A DNA stretch of 64,000 bases from Candidatus Poribacteria bacterium. Its GTDB lineage: Bacteria > Poribacteria > WGA-4E > PCPOR2b. This document shows, in pieces, positions 34,853 through 43,864 of this stretch (the first letter of the stretch is position 1; each line of letters begins with the position of its first letter). Where the stretch lies: NCBI GenBank assembly GCA_022822005.1, contig JAJECO010000096.1, positions 1 to 64,000 on the forward strand. The letters are read 5' to 3'. A program made the translations under genes and the position numbers. Under the pieces are notes generated by a model. The model saw only the letters and a list, made by a program, of their open reading frames with translations. It had not been told where the DNA came from and did not search any database.

Positions 34853-35343
34853 AAAGTCAACTTGGAGACAATATATTCACCACCACTATTGATAAGTTTG
34901 TGAATTGGGGCAGAAAAAACTCGCTCTGGCCAATGCCATTCGGCACTGCCTGTTGTGCGATTGAAATGATGGCAACCTTAGCATCAAAGTTTGACCTCTC
35001 ACGCTTTGGCGCAGAAGCGATTCGATTCTCACCACGCCAATCGGACCTGTTAATTGTTTCGGGACGTATCTCGATTAAAATGATGCCGGTCCTAAAGAAA
35101 ATCTATGATCAGATGCCCGACCCGAAATGGGTCATATCAATGGGGGCGTGCGCCTCAACAGGTGGTGTGTTTGACACCTACACTTTAGTACAAGGCGTGG
35201 ATGGATTCATTCCCGTTGACATCTACCTCCCCGGCTGTCCGCCGCGTCCTGAAGACCTCATTGATGCTGTGATCCAGATTCAACGCATCGTGGAACAAGA
35301 GAGCATCTCACCAAGAAGGCAGCCCGGAGCAATCGCCAGTTAG
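34843..35343 (+). CDS. nuoB: NADH-quinone oxidoreductase subunit B
   Basis: A 166-residue peripheral subunit holding cluster N2, the last iron-sulfur centre before quinone. Cysteines lie in GTACCAIEMM, MGACASTGG and LPGCPPRPE. The GTG at 34843 is preferred because AGGCGG lies 6 bases upstream; the longer frame from 34822 begins with TTG. The start lies 10 bases inside the end of nuoA, indicating coupling. Confidence 0.96.
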   Translation: MGLESQLGDNIFTTTIDKFVNWGRKNSLWPMPFGTACCAIEMMATLASKFDLSRFGAEAIRFSPRQSDLLIVSGRISIKMMPVLKKIYDQMPDPKWVISMGACASTGGVFDTYTLVQGVDGFIPVDIYLPGCPPRPEDLIDAVIQIQRIVEQESISPRRQPGAIAS

Positions 35344-35385
35344 TTACGAATCGTACTCAATATTCGACCTAAAGGACGAAACACA

Positions 35386-35937
35386 ATGAGCGAAGAGCAC
35401 GAGGAAACCACCGAAGCCCAGCAACCGCTTGTGATTCAAAAAGTTCAAGAACAATATCCCGATGCAATTCTTGAGATCTCCGATGCACGAGGCGAACTGA
35501 CGATCACAGTGCGTAAAGATGGCATCTATGAGTTGATGGAGTTCTTAAAAAATGATTCAGAACTCACATACAACTTCCTTGCTGATGTCACAGCAGTTGA
35601 TTACTCCTTGATGGAAGATGCCTTGATGAAATACGACTATGCACGGTTCGTGGTGGTTTATCATCTACTTTCGACAGAGAAGAAAGAACGCTTGCGCGTT
35701 AAGGTTCCAGTCCATGAAAAAGAACTTAGTATCCCATCAATGACATCTATCTGGAAGGTAGCAAATTGGCTAGAACGGGAAGCATACGACATGTTCGGGA
35801 TCACCTTTGAGAACCATCCAGACCTGCGACGAATCCTAATGCCCGATGATTATGAAGGGTACCCACTTCGTAAGGATTACCCGCTGCGTGGTCGTGGTGA
35901 ACGCGAGACCTTTAACTTTGAAGAGCAGAATGTATAG
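35386..35937 (+). CDS. nuoC: NADH-quinone oxidoreductase subunit C
   Basis: A 183-residue peripheral subunit (30-kDa homologue). VTAVDY, FVVVYHLLSTEKKERLRVKV, SMTSIWKVANWLEREAYDMFGI and PDLRRILMPDDYEGYPLRKDYPL are the family blocks. It is separate from NuoD rather than fused. AAAGGA precedes the ATG. Confidence 0.97.
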   Translation: MSEEHEETTEAQQPLVIQKVQEQYPDAILEISDARGELTITVRKDGIYELMEFLKNDSELTYNFLADVTAVDYSLMEDALMKYDYARFVVVYHLLSTEKKERLRVKVPVHEKELSIPSMTSIWKVANWLEREAYDMFGITFENHPDLRRILMPDDYEGYPLRKDYPLRGRGERETFNFEEQNV

Positions 35938-35986
35938 TGGACTTTAGGATTACGCTTCACTGGAGAACTTCACTGGAGAAAAAGTG

Positions 35987-37183
35987 ATGCACACAGATTC
36001 AAATCGAGTTCCTGGCGAACCGATGACGTTGAACTTCGGTCCCCAGCATCCCGCGACTCACGGCACACTCAGAATTGTCGTAGAACTTGATGGCGAAACC
36101 GTCCTGAAAGCGACACCTCACCTCGGCTATCTGCATACTGGTTTCGAGAAGCTCGGAGAGCACCAGGACTACAATCAGTTCATCGTTGTGACCGACCGGA
36201 TGAACTATCTTTCGCCGTTGTCTAACAACTTTGGCTACGTGCTCGCTGTGGAAAAGCTACTCGATATCCGAGTCCCGGAGCGTTGTGAATACATCCGCGT
36301 GATTCTTGCCGAACTCTCCCGTATCGCAGATCATATGGTCTGGCTCGGTATGGGGGCATTGGACCTCGGCGCATTCACAGTTATGCTATACGGCTTTGAA
36401 GAACGCGAGAAATTGTATAGTATCTTCGAGAAAGTCACCGGTGCCCGTCTGACTACCAGCTATACCCGTGTTGGAGGGTTGATGAGAGACATCTACGACG
36501 GTTTCGAGGAAGATGTCCGGGCGTTCCTGAACAGTTTTCCAAAAGCACTCAAGGAAGTTCACGCACTGCTGACGCGAAATCGGATTTGGATGGATCGTAC
36601 CAAAGGTGTCGGGGCAGTGTCAGCCGAAGACGCAATTGATTACGGGTTCACAGGGCCATGCCTGCGCGCCTCTGGAGTGGATTGGGATTTGCGAAAAACC
36701 GAGCCATACTCCTCCTATGAGGACTTTGATTTTGACGTTCCAGTGGGTGCCAACGGCGATGCGTATGACCGCTATCTCGTGCGAATGGAAGAGATGATCC
36801 AGAGTGGTCGAATTGTTCAGCAGGCACTAGATAACCTTCCCGACGGACCCATCAATGTAGATGACTATAAGATTAGCCTGCCGACGAAAGAGGATGCCTA
36901 CGGGAATATCGAAGGATTAATCCACCATTTCAAGATTATCATGGATGGACACGGCGTCCAACCCCCTGCGGGTGAGGTCTACAGTGCCACTGAGTCCCCG
37001 AACGGTGAACTTGGATTTTATATTGTCAGCGACGGCAGTGGTAAAGCGTATCGAATCCGTATTCGTCCACCCAGTTTTATACACTTCCAAGCAGTGCCTC
37101 ACATGATTGAAGGTGGTATGGTATCAGACATCGTCGCCGTATTGGGTAGCCTAAATATTATCGCCGGAGAACTGGATCGGTAA
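35987..37183 (+). CDS. nuoD: NADH-quinone oxidoreductase subunit D
   Basis: A 398-residue peripheral subunit (49-kDa homologue) that forms the quinone site with NuoB. LNFGPQHPATHGTLR is the quinone-loop signature. GYLHTGFEKL, RVGGLMRDI and the C-terminal MIEGGMVSDIVAVLGSLNIIAGELDR are conserved. The ATG at 35987 is preferred over GTG at 35984 because of spacing from GGAGA. The next nuo gene is 935 bp away, because an unrelated gene lies between. Confidence 0.97.
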   Translation: MHTDSNRVPGEPMTLNFGPQHPATHGTLRIVVELDGETVLKATPHLGYLHTGFEKLGEHQDYNQFIVVTDRMNYLSPLSNNFGYVLAVEKLLDIRVPERCEYIRVILAELSRIADHMVWLGMGALDLGAFTVMLYGFEEREKLYSIFEKVTGARLTTSYTRVGGLMRDIYDGFEEDVRAFLNSFPKALKEVHALLTRNRIWMDRTKGVGAVSAEDAIDYGFTGPCLRASGVDWDLRKTEPYSSYEDFDFDVPVGANGDAYDRYLVRMEEMIQSGRIVQQALDNLPDGPINVDDYKISLPTKEDAYGNIEGLIHHFKIIMDGHGVQPPAGEVYSATESPNGELGFYIVSDGSGKAYRIRIRPPSFIHFQAVPHMIEGGMVSDIVAVLGSLNIIAGELDR

Positions 37184-37197
37184 TATCAAAAATTTAA

Positions 37198-37258
37198 GTT
37201 GTCGCGGCATGTAGGAATCCCTGTTTGGCTGGTGAAACTACGGGATTCACCCCGCAAC
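37198..37258. repeat. Structured element between nuoD and the inserted gene
   Basis: GTTG...CGG (37198-37201, 37205-37207) can pair with CCGCAAC (37252-37258). Inside lie GAATCCC/GGGATTC (37215-37221, 37242-37248) and GTTT/AAAC (37223-37226, 37235-37238). This is one long interrupted hairpin rather than two. It sits at the left border of the inserted gene. Confidence 0.5.
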
Positions 37259-37321
37259 GAGATGATTCGGTATCTATCGGGAGCCGTTCAATAGAAACCC
37301 ATCGTAGACTGGGGTGAAGGT

Positions 37322-38023
37322 ATGAAACGGTTGACCCTTCTTTTATTATGCTGTCTGTCGCTCATTTTTGGAACTGTTTTTTCTCAAAATCTAATAACAG
37401 GAACCGTCCGTGGTCGCGTCATTGATACCTCAACGACGCATCTTCCGATTAAAGGAGTTCGAGTTATTCTCATCGACGCTGACGGATCCGAAACTGTAAC
37501 AGAAACAGACAACAATGGCGCATTCGAAATGCTTGGTTTGGCTCCCGGGCGTTACCTACTGAGCTGCTATAAAGATGGACACTGGGATGTTGTCGATAAA
37601 GCGATTACAGTTATTGCCGGTGGCAATCACGACATCTCGCTAAGGACAGCCGAACATGCAAAAACGGGAGCAGTTCGTGGCAATGTCGTTGACACCTCAA
37701 CGGCGCAGCTCCCAATCAAAGGAGCCCAAGTTGTTCTTCTCGCAGCCAGCGGACTTAAAACTGAAGGGGAGACAGCCAGCAACGGTGAATTTAAGATAGT
37801 CGGCTTGGCTCCCGGGCGTTACCTGCTGAGTTGTTATAAAAAAGGATATGATGACCGTGTCGACCAACCAGTCACGGTCATAGCCGGTGGCGAGCACTAC
37901 GTACCGATTAAAATGTCCGCGAAAGAGCCCCCTTGGTTGCTACTTATCTCCTTAGGGGCCGCTGCTGTCTTGATTGTTGGTATAGCAATTGTTGTAGGTT
38001 TGCGTGATCGGCCCTCAGACTAA
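37322..38023 (+). CDS. Secreted/membrane protein with two carboxypeptidase-regulatory repeats
   Basis: A 233-residue protein. A signal peptide (1-21, LLLLCCLSLIFGTVFS), then two repeats of about 85 residues (about 27-110 and 115-200), each with GxVxDTST...LPIKG...GLAPGRYLLSCYK and VIAGG. These are CarboxypepD_reg-like beta sandwiches. A C-terminal helix (about 207-228) and short basic tail anchor it with the repeats outside. The repeats are close at DNA level too, suggesting recent duplication. No complex I role is known for such a protein. It separates nuoD from nuoE. Confidence 0.8.
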   Translation: MKRLTLLLLCCLSLIFGTVFSQNLITGTVRGRVIDTSTTHLPIKGVRVILIDADGSETVTETDNNGAFEMLGLAPGRYLLSCYKDGHWDVVDKAITVIAGGNHDISLRTAEHAKTGAVRGNVVDTSTAQLPIKGAQVVLLAASGLKTEGETASNGEFKIVGLAPGRYLLSCYKKGYDDRVDQPVTVIAGGEHYVPIKMSAKEPPWLLLISLGAAAVLIVGIAIVVGLRDRPSD

Positions 38024-38117
38024 CGGAGAATGTGGTGTCCACTCTCCGCAAATAATAGAGGATATAGACACCTTAACTGACGCAACGTAGTTACTTCTTC
38101 TCAGAAGGAATGAGCAG

Positions 38118-38639
38118 ATGTCCAATGAACTTATTCAAATAGAAACGCCATTCCAGTTTTCAGAGGAAAATCAGCAGGAATTTGAGCGGCTGATTCAACG
38201 ATATCCGGTGAAGGAAGCCGCAATGCTTCCCACACTGCATCTAGCACAAAAACAGGCCGGTTACATCAGTCCTGCCGTGATGGAGCATGTTGCTGAACTC
38301 TTGGAATTGCCGGTCATGAAGGTTAAAGATGTGGTAACATTCTACCCAATGTTCTTCGAGGAACCTGTTGGAAAATATGTTATCCGCGTTTGCTACACGC
38401 TCCCGTGTGCATTGAGAGATTGTAAATTAGTGCTGGAACATATCAAACAAAAATTTGATATCGATGTTGCTTCCGAAACAGACTTGGCAAAAGGAACCAC
38501 GCCAGACGAGAAATTTACCTTACTGAAATCAGAGTGTCTTGCATCTTGCGATGTCGCGCCCGTTGTAATGGTTAACGATGATTTGTATAAGAACCTCACT
38601 CCAGAAAAGATGGATGAGATTTTGGATGGTTTAGAGTAG
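38118..38639 (+). CDS. nuoE: NADH-quinone oxidoreductase subunit E
   Basis: A 173-residue NADH-module subunit (24-kDa homologue) with a 2Fe-2S thioredoxin-like fold. VTFYPMF and the cysteines in CYTLPCAL and ECLASCDVAP (CX4C...CX3C) bind cluster N1a. AGAAGGA precedes the ATG. nuoF follows after 23 bases. Confidence 0.97.
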   Translation: MSNELIQIETPFQFSEENQQEFERLIQRYPVKEAAMLPTLHLAQKQAGYISPAVMEHVAELLELPVMKVKDVVTFYPMFFEEPVGKYVIRVCYTLPCALRDCKLVLEHIKQKFDIDVASETDLAKGTTPDEKFTLLKSECLASCDVAPVVMVNDDLYKNLTPEKMDEILDGLE

Positions 38640-38662
38640 AGGCAAAAGGTTGGTAACGACTC

Positions 38663-40141
38663 ATGGTTCAAGAAAGACGCATTCTCTACGAACATCTTGA
38701 TGTACCAGACATCAATACATTTGATGTATTCCGTCAGTACGATGGATATAAACGCTTCGAGAAGGCAATTAAGGAATATCAGCCCGACGATATTTGTGAT
38801 ATGGTGATGAAGTCCGGGCTTAAAGGGCGCGGAGGCGCAGGGTTTTCAACCGGGCTGAAGTGGAGCTTTGTGCCCAGAGACATTGAACCCCGCTACCTGT
38901 GTTGCAACGCCGATGAAAGTGAGCCGGGGACGTTTAGTAACCGCTACGTTCTGGAGAGGAATCCGCATCTATTGATTGAAGGCATTCTAATCTGTTGCTA
39001 TGCCATGGGGATTAGCACCGCGTACGTCTACATCCGCGGAGAATTCACGCTCGGTAAGCGTATGTTAGATGCCGCTATTGAAGAAGCATATCAGCAAGGT
39101 TATCTTGGAAAAGATATCCTGGGGAGTGGCTTTGATCTGGATATTTATTCGCATCCGGGAGCAGGAGCATACATCTGTGGTGAAGAAACAGGACTGATTG
39201 AATCCCTTGAAGGAAAACGTGGCCAACCCCGTGTAAAACCACCATTCCCCGCAGTTGAAGGATTGTTCCATAAACCAACGGTTGTGCAAAATGTAGAAAC
39301 ACTCTGTAACCTGCCTTTCTTGATGGGAAATGGGGTCGAGTGGTATACCGATATTGGGCGCACCTACGGAGATACACGGTTTGATCCACCACAGTCCGAT
39401 CCGAACACAGGGACAAAACTGTACTGTATCAGCGGGGACGTGAACAAGCCGGGCGTCTATGAACTTGATCTCGGTTTGACTGCCGAGGAGTTAATCGAAG
39501 TTGCAGGTGGCGTCAGGGGCGAGCGTGTAAAAGCCGTTATCCCCGGCGGCAGTTCTGCACCAATTTTGACACACTATGAATTGGAATGTCGTCTCGATTT
39601 CACCTCATTAACGCTCTGGAAATCAATGCTCGGCTCTGGTGGCATAATCGTCATGAACGAAACACGGAATATTGTCGATTGTCTCCTCAACATTATGAAG
39701 TTCTACGCGCATGAATCGTGTGGTCAGTGTACACCATGCCGTTGGGGAACACCTTGGGTGCGGGATATTGTCCAACGAATCGCTGATGGCGAGGGACGGC
39801 AAACGACGATGCAGCGACCTAAGTTCGGCGTTGCAGAGGGCGGTAGATGGGGTGACACCGGTGAGATGGAAGAGGTGTACGAAGACCTTGATCTGCTGGA
39901 AAGTGTCGCAAACAATATCGCAAATGTAGACACCATGACGTGGAATACCATCTGTGTATTTGGGATCGCTGTCTCTTGGCCCGCTGTGAGCTACCTGCGG
40001 AAATTTCGCCCTGAGTTTGAAGCCGCAATTCGTGAAGGCAAACTGGTAACATTGTCGGTAGAAGAAGCGACAGTGCCGCCGGAAGAAAATTACGCTTATC
40101 AGCAACGGATAGTCCCAAGCTTGTTTGAAGCACCGACATAG
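38663..40141 (+). CDS. nuoF: NADH-quinone oxidoreductase subunit F
   Basis: A 492-residue NADH- and FMN-binding subunit (51-kDa homologue). GLKGRGGAGFSTGLKW is the NADH/FMN loop, CNADESEPGTF and GAYICGEETGL line the flavin site, and ESCGQCTPCR with the later TICVFG cysteine binds 4Fe-4S N3. Between these cysteines is an extra loop of about 30 residues (about 378-410) not seen in common homologues. The protein is therefore longer than E. coli NuoF (445). Confidence 0.96.
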   Translation: MVQERRILYEHLDVPDINTFDVFRQYDGYKRFEKAIKEYQPDDICDMVMKSGLKGRGGAGFSTGLKWSFVPRDIEPRYLCCNADESEPGTFSNRYVLERNPHLLIEGILICCYAMGISTAYVYIRGEFTLGKRMLDAAIEEAYQQGYLGKDILGSGFDLDIYSHPGAGAYICGEETGLIESLEGKRGQPRVKPPFPAVEGLFHKPTVVQNVETLCNLPFLMGNGVEWYTDIGRTYGDTRFDPPQSDPNTGTKLYCISGDVNKPGVYELDLGLTAEELIEVAGGVRGERVKAVIPGGSSAPILTHYELECRLDFTSLTLWKSMLGSGGIIVMNETRNIVDCLLNIMKFYAHESCGQCTPCRWGTPWVRDIVQRIADGEGRQTTMQRPKFGVAEGGRWGDTGEMEEVYEDLDLLESVANNIANVDTMTWNTICVFGIAVSWPAVSYLRKFRPEFEAAIREGKLVTLSVEEATVPPEENYAYQQRIVPSLFEAPT

Positions 40142-40295
40142 CACGAACCCTTTTTCTTCTCTGCATCGCTTCTATCTTTCAAAACCAAGCAATTTTCAAG
40201 CATTCAAAATCAGATAACGCTGAGAGTTGACTTGATAGAAACACGCAATGTAAGAACGTACTACCACACCTTACGCGCTGCATAATGAGGACATC

Positions 40296-41954
40296 ATGGC
40301 ATTCATTAAACTGAACGACCTTGAGGTTGAAGTTGAAGACGGAACTAATATTATTGAGGCTGCGAGACAGCACGGGATTGAAGTGCCGCACTACTGTTAC
40401 CATCCGGGGTTGACCCGTCCCGCAAACTGCCGTATGTGCCTTGTGGAGCCCCATGTCTTCTTTCCGCCTGCGGGCAAGGTTGTTCCAGACCGTCAACTTG
40501 CCACCGGATGCACAACCACGGTGCGGACCGCACCGCCAGATCGAAAATTGGATGGGAAATATGACTTTATTGTGCGGACCGACTCGCCGCGTGTAAAGAA
40601 AGCACGAGAGGACATCCTTGAGTTCCTGCTCGTTCACCACCCACTTGACTGTCCTGTCTGTGACCAAGCGGGTGAGTGTGACCTCCAAGATTTCAGCTAT
40701 AATCACGGCAGCGGCAAGAGCCGATACCTTGAGGTTAAGAACGTCCCCCCGAAAAAAGACCTCGGTCCTGATGTGCTGCTCTACTCGACTCGATGTATTG
40801 TCTGTACCCGTTGCATCCGTTTCTGCGATGAGGTTGCAGGCACCGGAGAACTTGGACTGATTCATCGAGGGTCGCACGACGAAATCGATATTCCACGCGA
40901 TCATGATGAGAATCCGCTCCGGTTGCTCGATAATAAACTCGCTGGCAATGTTGTGGATATTTGCCCTGTTGGGGCACTGATCAGCAAGGATTTCCTGTTT
41001 AAGTCCCGGCCATGGTTCATGAAACAGGTCAATAGCGTCTGTCCGGGATGCAGTGTAGGCTGCAATATCACTGTTGACTATAAAGAAGATGGACTCTATC
41101 GAATTCAGCCACGGTTCCACGAAGATATCAATCAACATTGGATGTGCGATGACGGACGACTCGGTTACCACTACGTCAACAGCGAAGATCGGCTCCAGAT
41201 TCCGATGAAACGCGTCGATGGCGAACTCGTTCCTACCTCGTGGGCGGACGCGCTAAATCTCGTTGTGGAAAAATTTTCTGAGACCGATCCAGATTCCATC
41301 GCTATCATCGGTTCTGCACAAGCCACCAATGAGGAAAACTATCTACTGGGCAAGTTGGCGCACGAAATCCTGAAGACGGAGTCAATTGGTCTGTTCGGAC
41401 GCGAGCCGGATGAGGAACACAAATTCCCCCAATTCACCATTGATGCTGACAAAAACCCGAACACGCGCGGCGCACGGGATATGCTCAAGCTGGGAGACGA
41501 CGCTTCTTTAACAGAGGAAGTGTTTCGGGATGGGATAGCAAATGCAAAGGCCGTTTACCTCGTGAACGGAGCACCTGAACGTCCGCTCGACGAGACAGCG
41601 AAGCAAGCGCTGGAAGCGGTCGATTTTCTGGTCGTTCAAGACATCTTTGAGTCTGACGTAGCACAATTGGCTGACGTGGTACTCCCCGGAGTCACTTTTG
41701 CGGAAAAGGAGGGCACCTTCACCAACGCCAAGGGCTGGGTGCAACGGATACATAGAGCGGTCGATCCACCCGGAGAGGCACGAACTGATTGGGAAATTAT
41801 CCAGCAATTAGCCAACCGGTTGGGCGGTGAGATGAATTATCACTTCGCCGGTGAAATTGCGCTGGACATTGCGGAAAATGTGCCTGATTATCAAGACGCT
41901 ACGCACCAGAAGATTGGAGATGGTGGCGTCAAACTCAATGGTGGCAACAATTGA
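40296..41954 (+). CDS. nuoG: NADH-quinone oxidoreductase subunit G (short form)
   Basis: A 552-residue subunit (75-kDa homologue). The N-terminal 2Fe-2S ferredoxin domain (PHYCYHPGL, CRMCLVEP), the His-Cys 4Fe-4S motif (HHPLDCPVCDQAGECDLQ), and CIVCTRCIRFCDEVAG with DICPVGAL are intact. A further CPGCSVGCN follows in the molybdopterin-like domain. That domain is compact: total length is shorter than the 680-900 of many NuoG. The C-terminal LPGVTFAEKEGTFTN is preserved. GAGGA precedes the ATG. Confidence 0.95.
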   Translation: MAFIKLNDLEVEVEDGTNIIEAARQHGIEVPHYCYHPGLTRPANCRMCLVEPHVFFPPAGKVVPDRQLATGCTTTVRTAPPDRKLDGKYDFIVRTDSPRVKKAREDILEFLLVHHPLDCPVCDQAGECDLQDFSYNHGSGKSRYLEVKNVPPKKDLGPDVLLYSTRCIVCTRCIRFCDEVAGTGELGLIHRGSHDEIDIPRDHDENPLRLLDNKLAGNVVDICPVGALISKDFLFKSRPWFMKQVNSVCPGCSVGCNITVDYKEDGLYRIQPRFHEDINQHWMCDDGRLGYHYVNSEDRLQIPMKRVDGELVPTSWADALNLVVEKFSETDPDSIAIIGSAQATNEENYLLGKLAHEILKTESIGLFGREPDEEHKFPQFTIDADKNPNTRGARDMLKLGDDASLTEEVFRDGIANAKAVYLVNGAPERPLDETAKQALEAVDFLVVQDIFESDVAQLADVVLPGVTFAEKEGTFTNAKGWVQRIHRAVDPPGEARTDWEIIQQLANRLGGEMNYHFAGEIALDIAENVPDYQDATHQKIGDGGVKLNGGNN

Positions 41955-41976
41955 CGGCCTCCATGATGAAAGTCAA

Positions 41977-42279
41977 ATGAAACTAGATTCAACGCAAATC
42001 TCAGAGATTGGCAATTACTTCAAAGATAAGCCTGTGCTGAAGGCATACCTTTTCGGATCATGTGCTAGGGATGAGGCTGATGATAAGAGTGATATAGATA
42101 TTTTGATTGAATTAGATTATGCGAAACCAATTGGTTTAGAATTTATACAAATGCAGCTAGATTTGCAAGACATGCTAAATAGACAAGTGGATTTGCTTTC
42201 GCAAAAAGCCATCCCAAAACACATTCAACCTTATATTGAACAAGACAGAGTGTTAGTCTATGCGAGGCGATCTGGGTGA
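41977..42279 (+). CDS. mntA: MntA-type nucleotidyltransferase antitoxin
   Basis: A 100-residue minimal nucleotidyltransferase. GSCARDEADDKSDID fits the GSX10DXD signature, with Gly27-Ser28 and Asp39/Asp41. In characterised HEPN/MNT pairs the antitoxin adenylylates the toxin's Tyr. The start at 41977 fits the family N-terminus; the frame is open farther upstream within nuoG. It is 22 bp after the nuoG stop and overlaps hepT by 20 bases. Confidence 0.9.
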   Translation: MKLDSTQISEIGNYFKDKPVLKAYLFGSCARDEADDKSDIDILIELDYAKPIGLEFIQMQLDLQDMLNRQVDLLSQKAIPKHIQPYIEQDRVLVYARRSG

Positions 42280-42631
42280 TCGGGCGAGACTTCAACATAT
42301 ACTAGATGCAATTCTTGAAATTGAATCTTACACCTGTCAGGTTAGCTTTGATGATTTTGTTGCCAACTCAATGATGCGGTTTGCTTCAATAAAACAACTC
42401 GAAATCATTGGTGAAGCTGCTAATTCTCTCACAGATGAATTCAAGCGAAGATTCCCTAACATAGAATGGCGAACGATTATAGGACTGAGAAATATCCTAG
42501 TCCACCACTATTTTGGGATTGATGAAAATGTAGTTTGGGGAATTATTCAGAAAGATATTCCGGTACTGAAAGTGAAAGTTGCAGAAATTTTGGAAAACCT
42601 TGAAAACTACGTCGTCGAAGAATCCAGATAG
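42260..42631 (+). CDS. hepT: HepT-type HEPN ribonuclease toxin
   Basis: A 123-residue HEPN-domain (DUF86) protein. The RX4HXY motif is exact: Arg77, His82 and Tyr84 in RNILVHHY. LQHILDAILEIE and MRFASIKQLEIIGEAAN are family helices. It is probably an RNase neutralised by MntA through Tyr84 modification. It is 8 bp from nuoH, so the pair is embedded in the complex I row. Confidence 0.92.
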   Translation: MRGDLGDRARLQHILDAILEIESYTCQVSFDDFVANSMMRFASIKQLEIIGEAANSLTDEFKRRFPNIEWRTIIGLRNILVHHYFGIDENVVWGIIQKDIPVLKVKVAEILENLENYVVEESR

Positions 42632-42639
42632 GGAGGGAT

Positions 42640-43818
42640 ATGGACCTACCACTTAACGTTTTAATCATTAGCTCACTCATCAAAATTGTCGTCGTCGTTC
42701 ATATACTGCTCATCGGCGTTATGGGGATGATCCTTGCCGAGCGGAAAGTGAGTGGATGGATTCAAGACCGACACGGCCCCAACCGCGTTGGACCTTGGGG
42801 GATTTTGCAGCCAATCGCTGACGGTATCAAATTTCTGCTGAAAGAGGACCTAGTCCCAGACCACGTGGATAAACCGGTCTACCTACTCGCCCCCGCGATT
42901 ATTCTGGTGCCTGCCCTAGTTACCTGCGGGGTTGTCCCCTTCGGTAGCTCAATAACAGTTTCAGGCTACGAAATTCCACTTCAAATCGCCGACATTAATA
43001 TCGGGGTTTTGTATATCTTGGCAATTACCTCCTTGGGGGTCTACGGGGTCGTGCTTGGAGCATGGGCATCCAACAACAAGTATTCTCTACTCGGCGGCTT
43101 ACGTTCCTCCGCACAGATGATTAGCTACGAACTGACACTGGGGCTTTCACTTATCGGCGTTCTTATCCTTTCAAGCTCATTAAGCCTTCGGGAAATCGCA
43201 ATCCAACAAGGAAGCTATCCTTGGACATGGAACTTCCTTATCCATTTTCCCGCCTTTCTTGCTTTCACTACCGCCGCGTTCGCAGAAACGAACCGTCTCC
43301 CCTTTGATCTCGCCGAAGCAGAACAGGAACTCGTCGGTGGATATCACACCGAATATAGCAGCATGAAATTCGCTATGTATTTCATGGCAGAGTATATGCA
43401 CATGATTGTCGGTTCGGCGGTAGCAGTCACCCTTTTCTTCGGCGGTTGGCAGTTCTTTGGGCTGGAAACAGTCGGCGGACCATTCTGGAGTGGTCTAATT
43501 TCAGTCGGAATCTTCTTCGTCAAAACAGCATTTTTCCTCTTTGTCTTTATCTGGGTCAGATGGACACTGCCCCGATTCCGGTACGATCAACTTATGAATC
43601 TCGGTTGGAAATTTCTACTGCCCATCACGCTTGCATCAATCGTTGTGACAGCCACAGTTTGGGCGTTCACACAATCGAAGGTCTTAGTCGGCATATTAAA
43701 TGTTGTCGTTGCCTGTATCGTTGTTGCAATTGTCTCAACCACATTGGTGATGACGCGCGAACCCGAACCTGTTGAGGATAGAGGTATCCTGAGTTTTACC
43801 AAAGAATCTTCATCTTAA
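42640..43818 (+). CDS. nuoH: NADH-quinone oxidoreductase subunit H
   Basis: A 392-residue membrane subunit at the junction of the arms, near the quinone channel. ERKVSGWIQDRHGPNRVGP, AETNRLPFDLAEAEQELVGG and RWTLPRFRYDQLM are diagnostic. It is longer than E. coli NuoH (325), with an extra helix near the C-terminus (about 355-375). GGGAGGGAT lies before the ATG. nuoI, which normally follows, is missing. Confidence 0.97.
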   Translation: MDLPLNVLIISSLIKIVVVVHILLIGVMGMILAERKVSGWIQDRHGPNRVGPWGILQPIADGIKFLLKEDLVPDHVDKPVYLLAPAIILVPALVTCGVVPFGSSITVSGYEIPLQIADINIGVLYILAITSLGVYGVVLGAWASNNKYSLLGGLRSSAQMISYELTLGLSLIGVLILSSSLSLREIAIQQGSYPWTWNFLIHFPAFLAFTTAAFAETNRLPFDLAEAEQELVGGYHTEYSSMKFAMYFMAEYMHMIVGSAVAVTLFFGGWQFFGLETVGGPFWSGLISVGIFFVKTAFFLFVFIWVRWTLPRFRYDQLMNLGWKFLLPITLASIVVTATVWAFTQSKVLVGILNVVVACIVVAIVSTTLVMTREPEPVEDRGILSFTKESSS

Positions 43819-43864
43819 AAACTACCGCAGGCTGTAATAAGTCTTCCGGCTTACAAAGGAACAC

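Noticed and set aside
40179-41171. 330-codon minus-strand frame opposite nuoG
   Set aside because: It covers the well-supported nuoG iron-sulfur domain; its sequence shows no family and reads as the reverse of nuoG codons.
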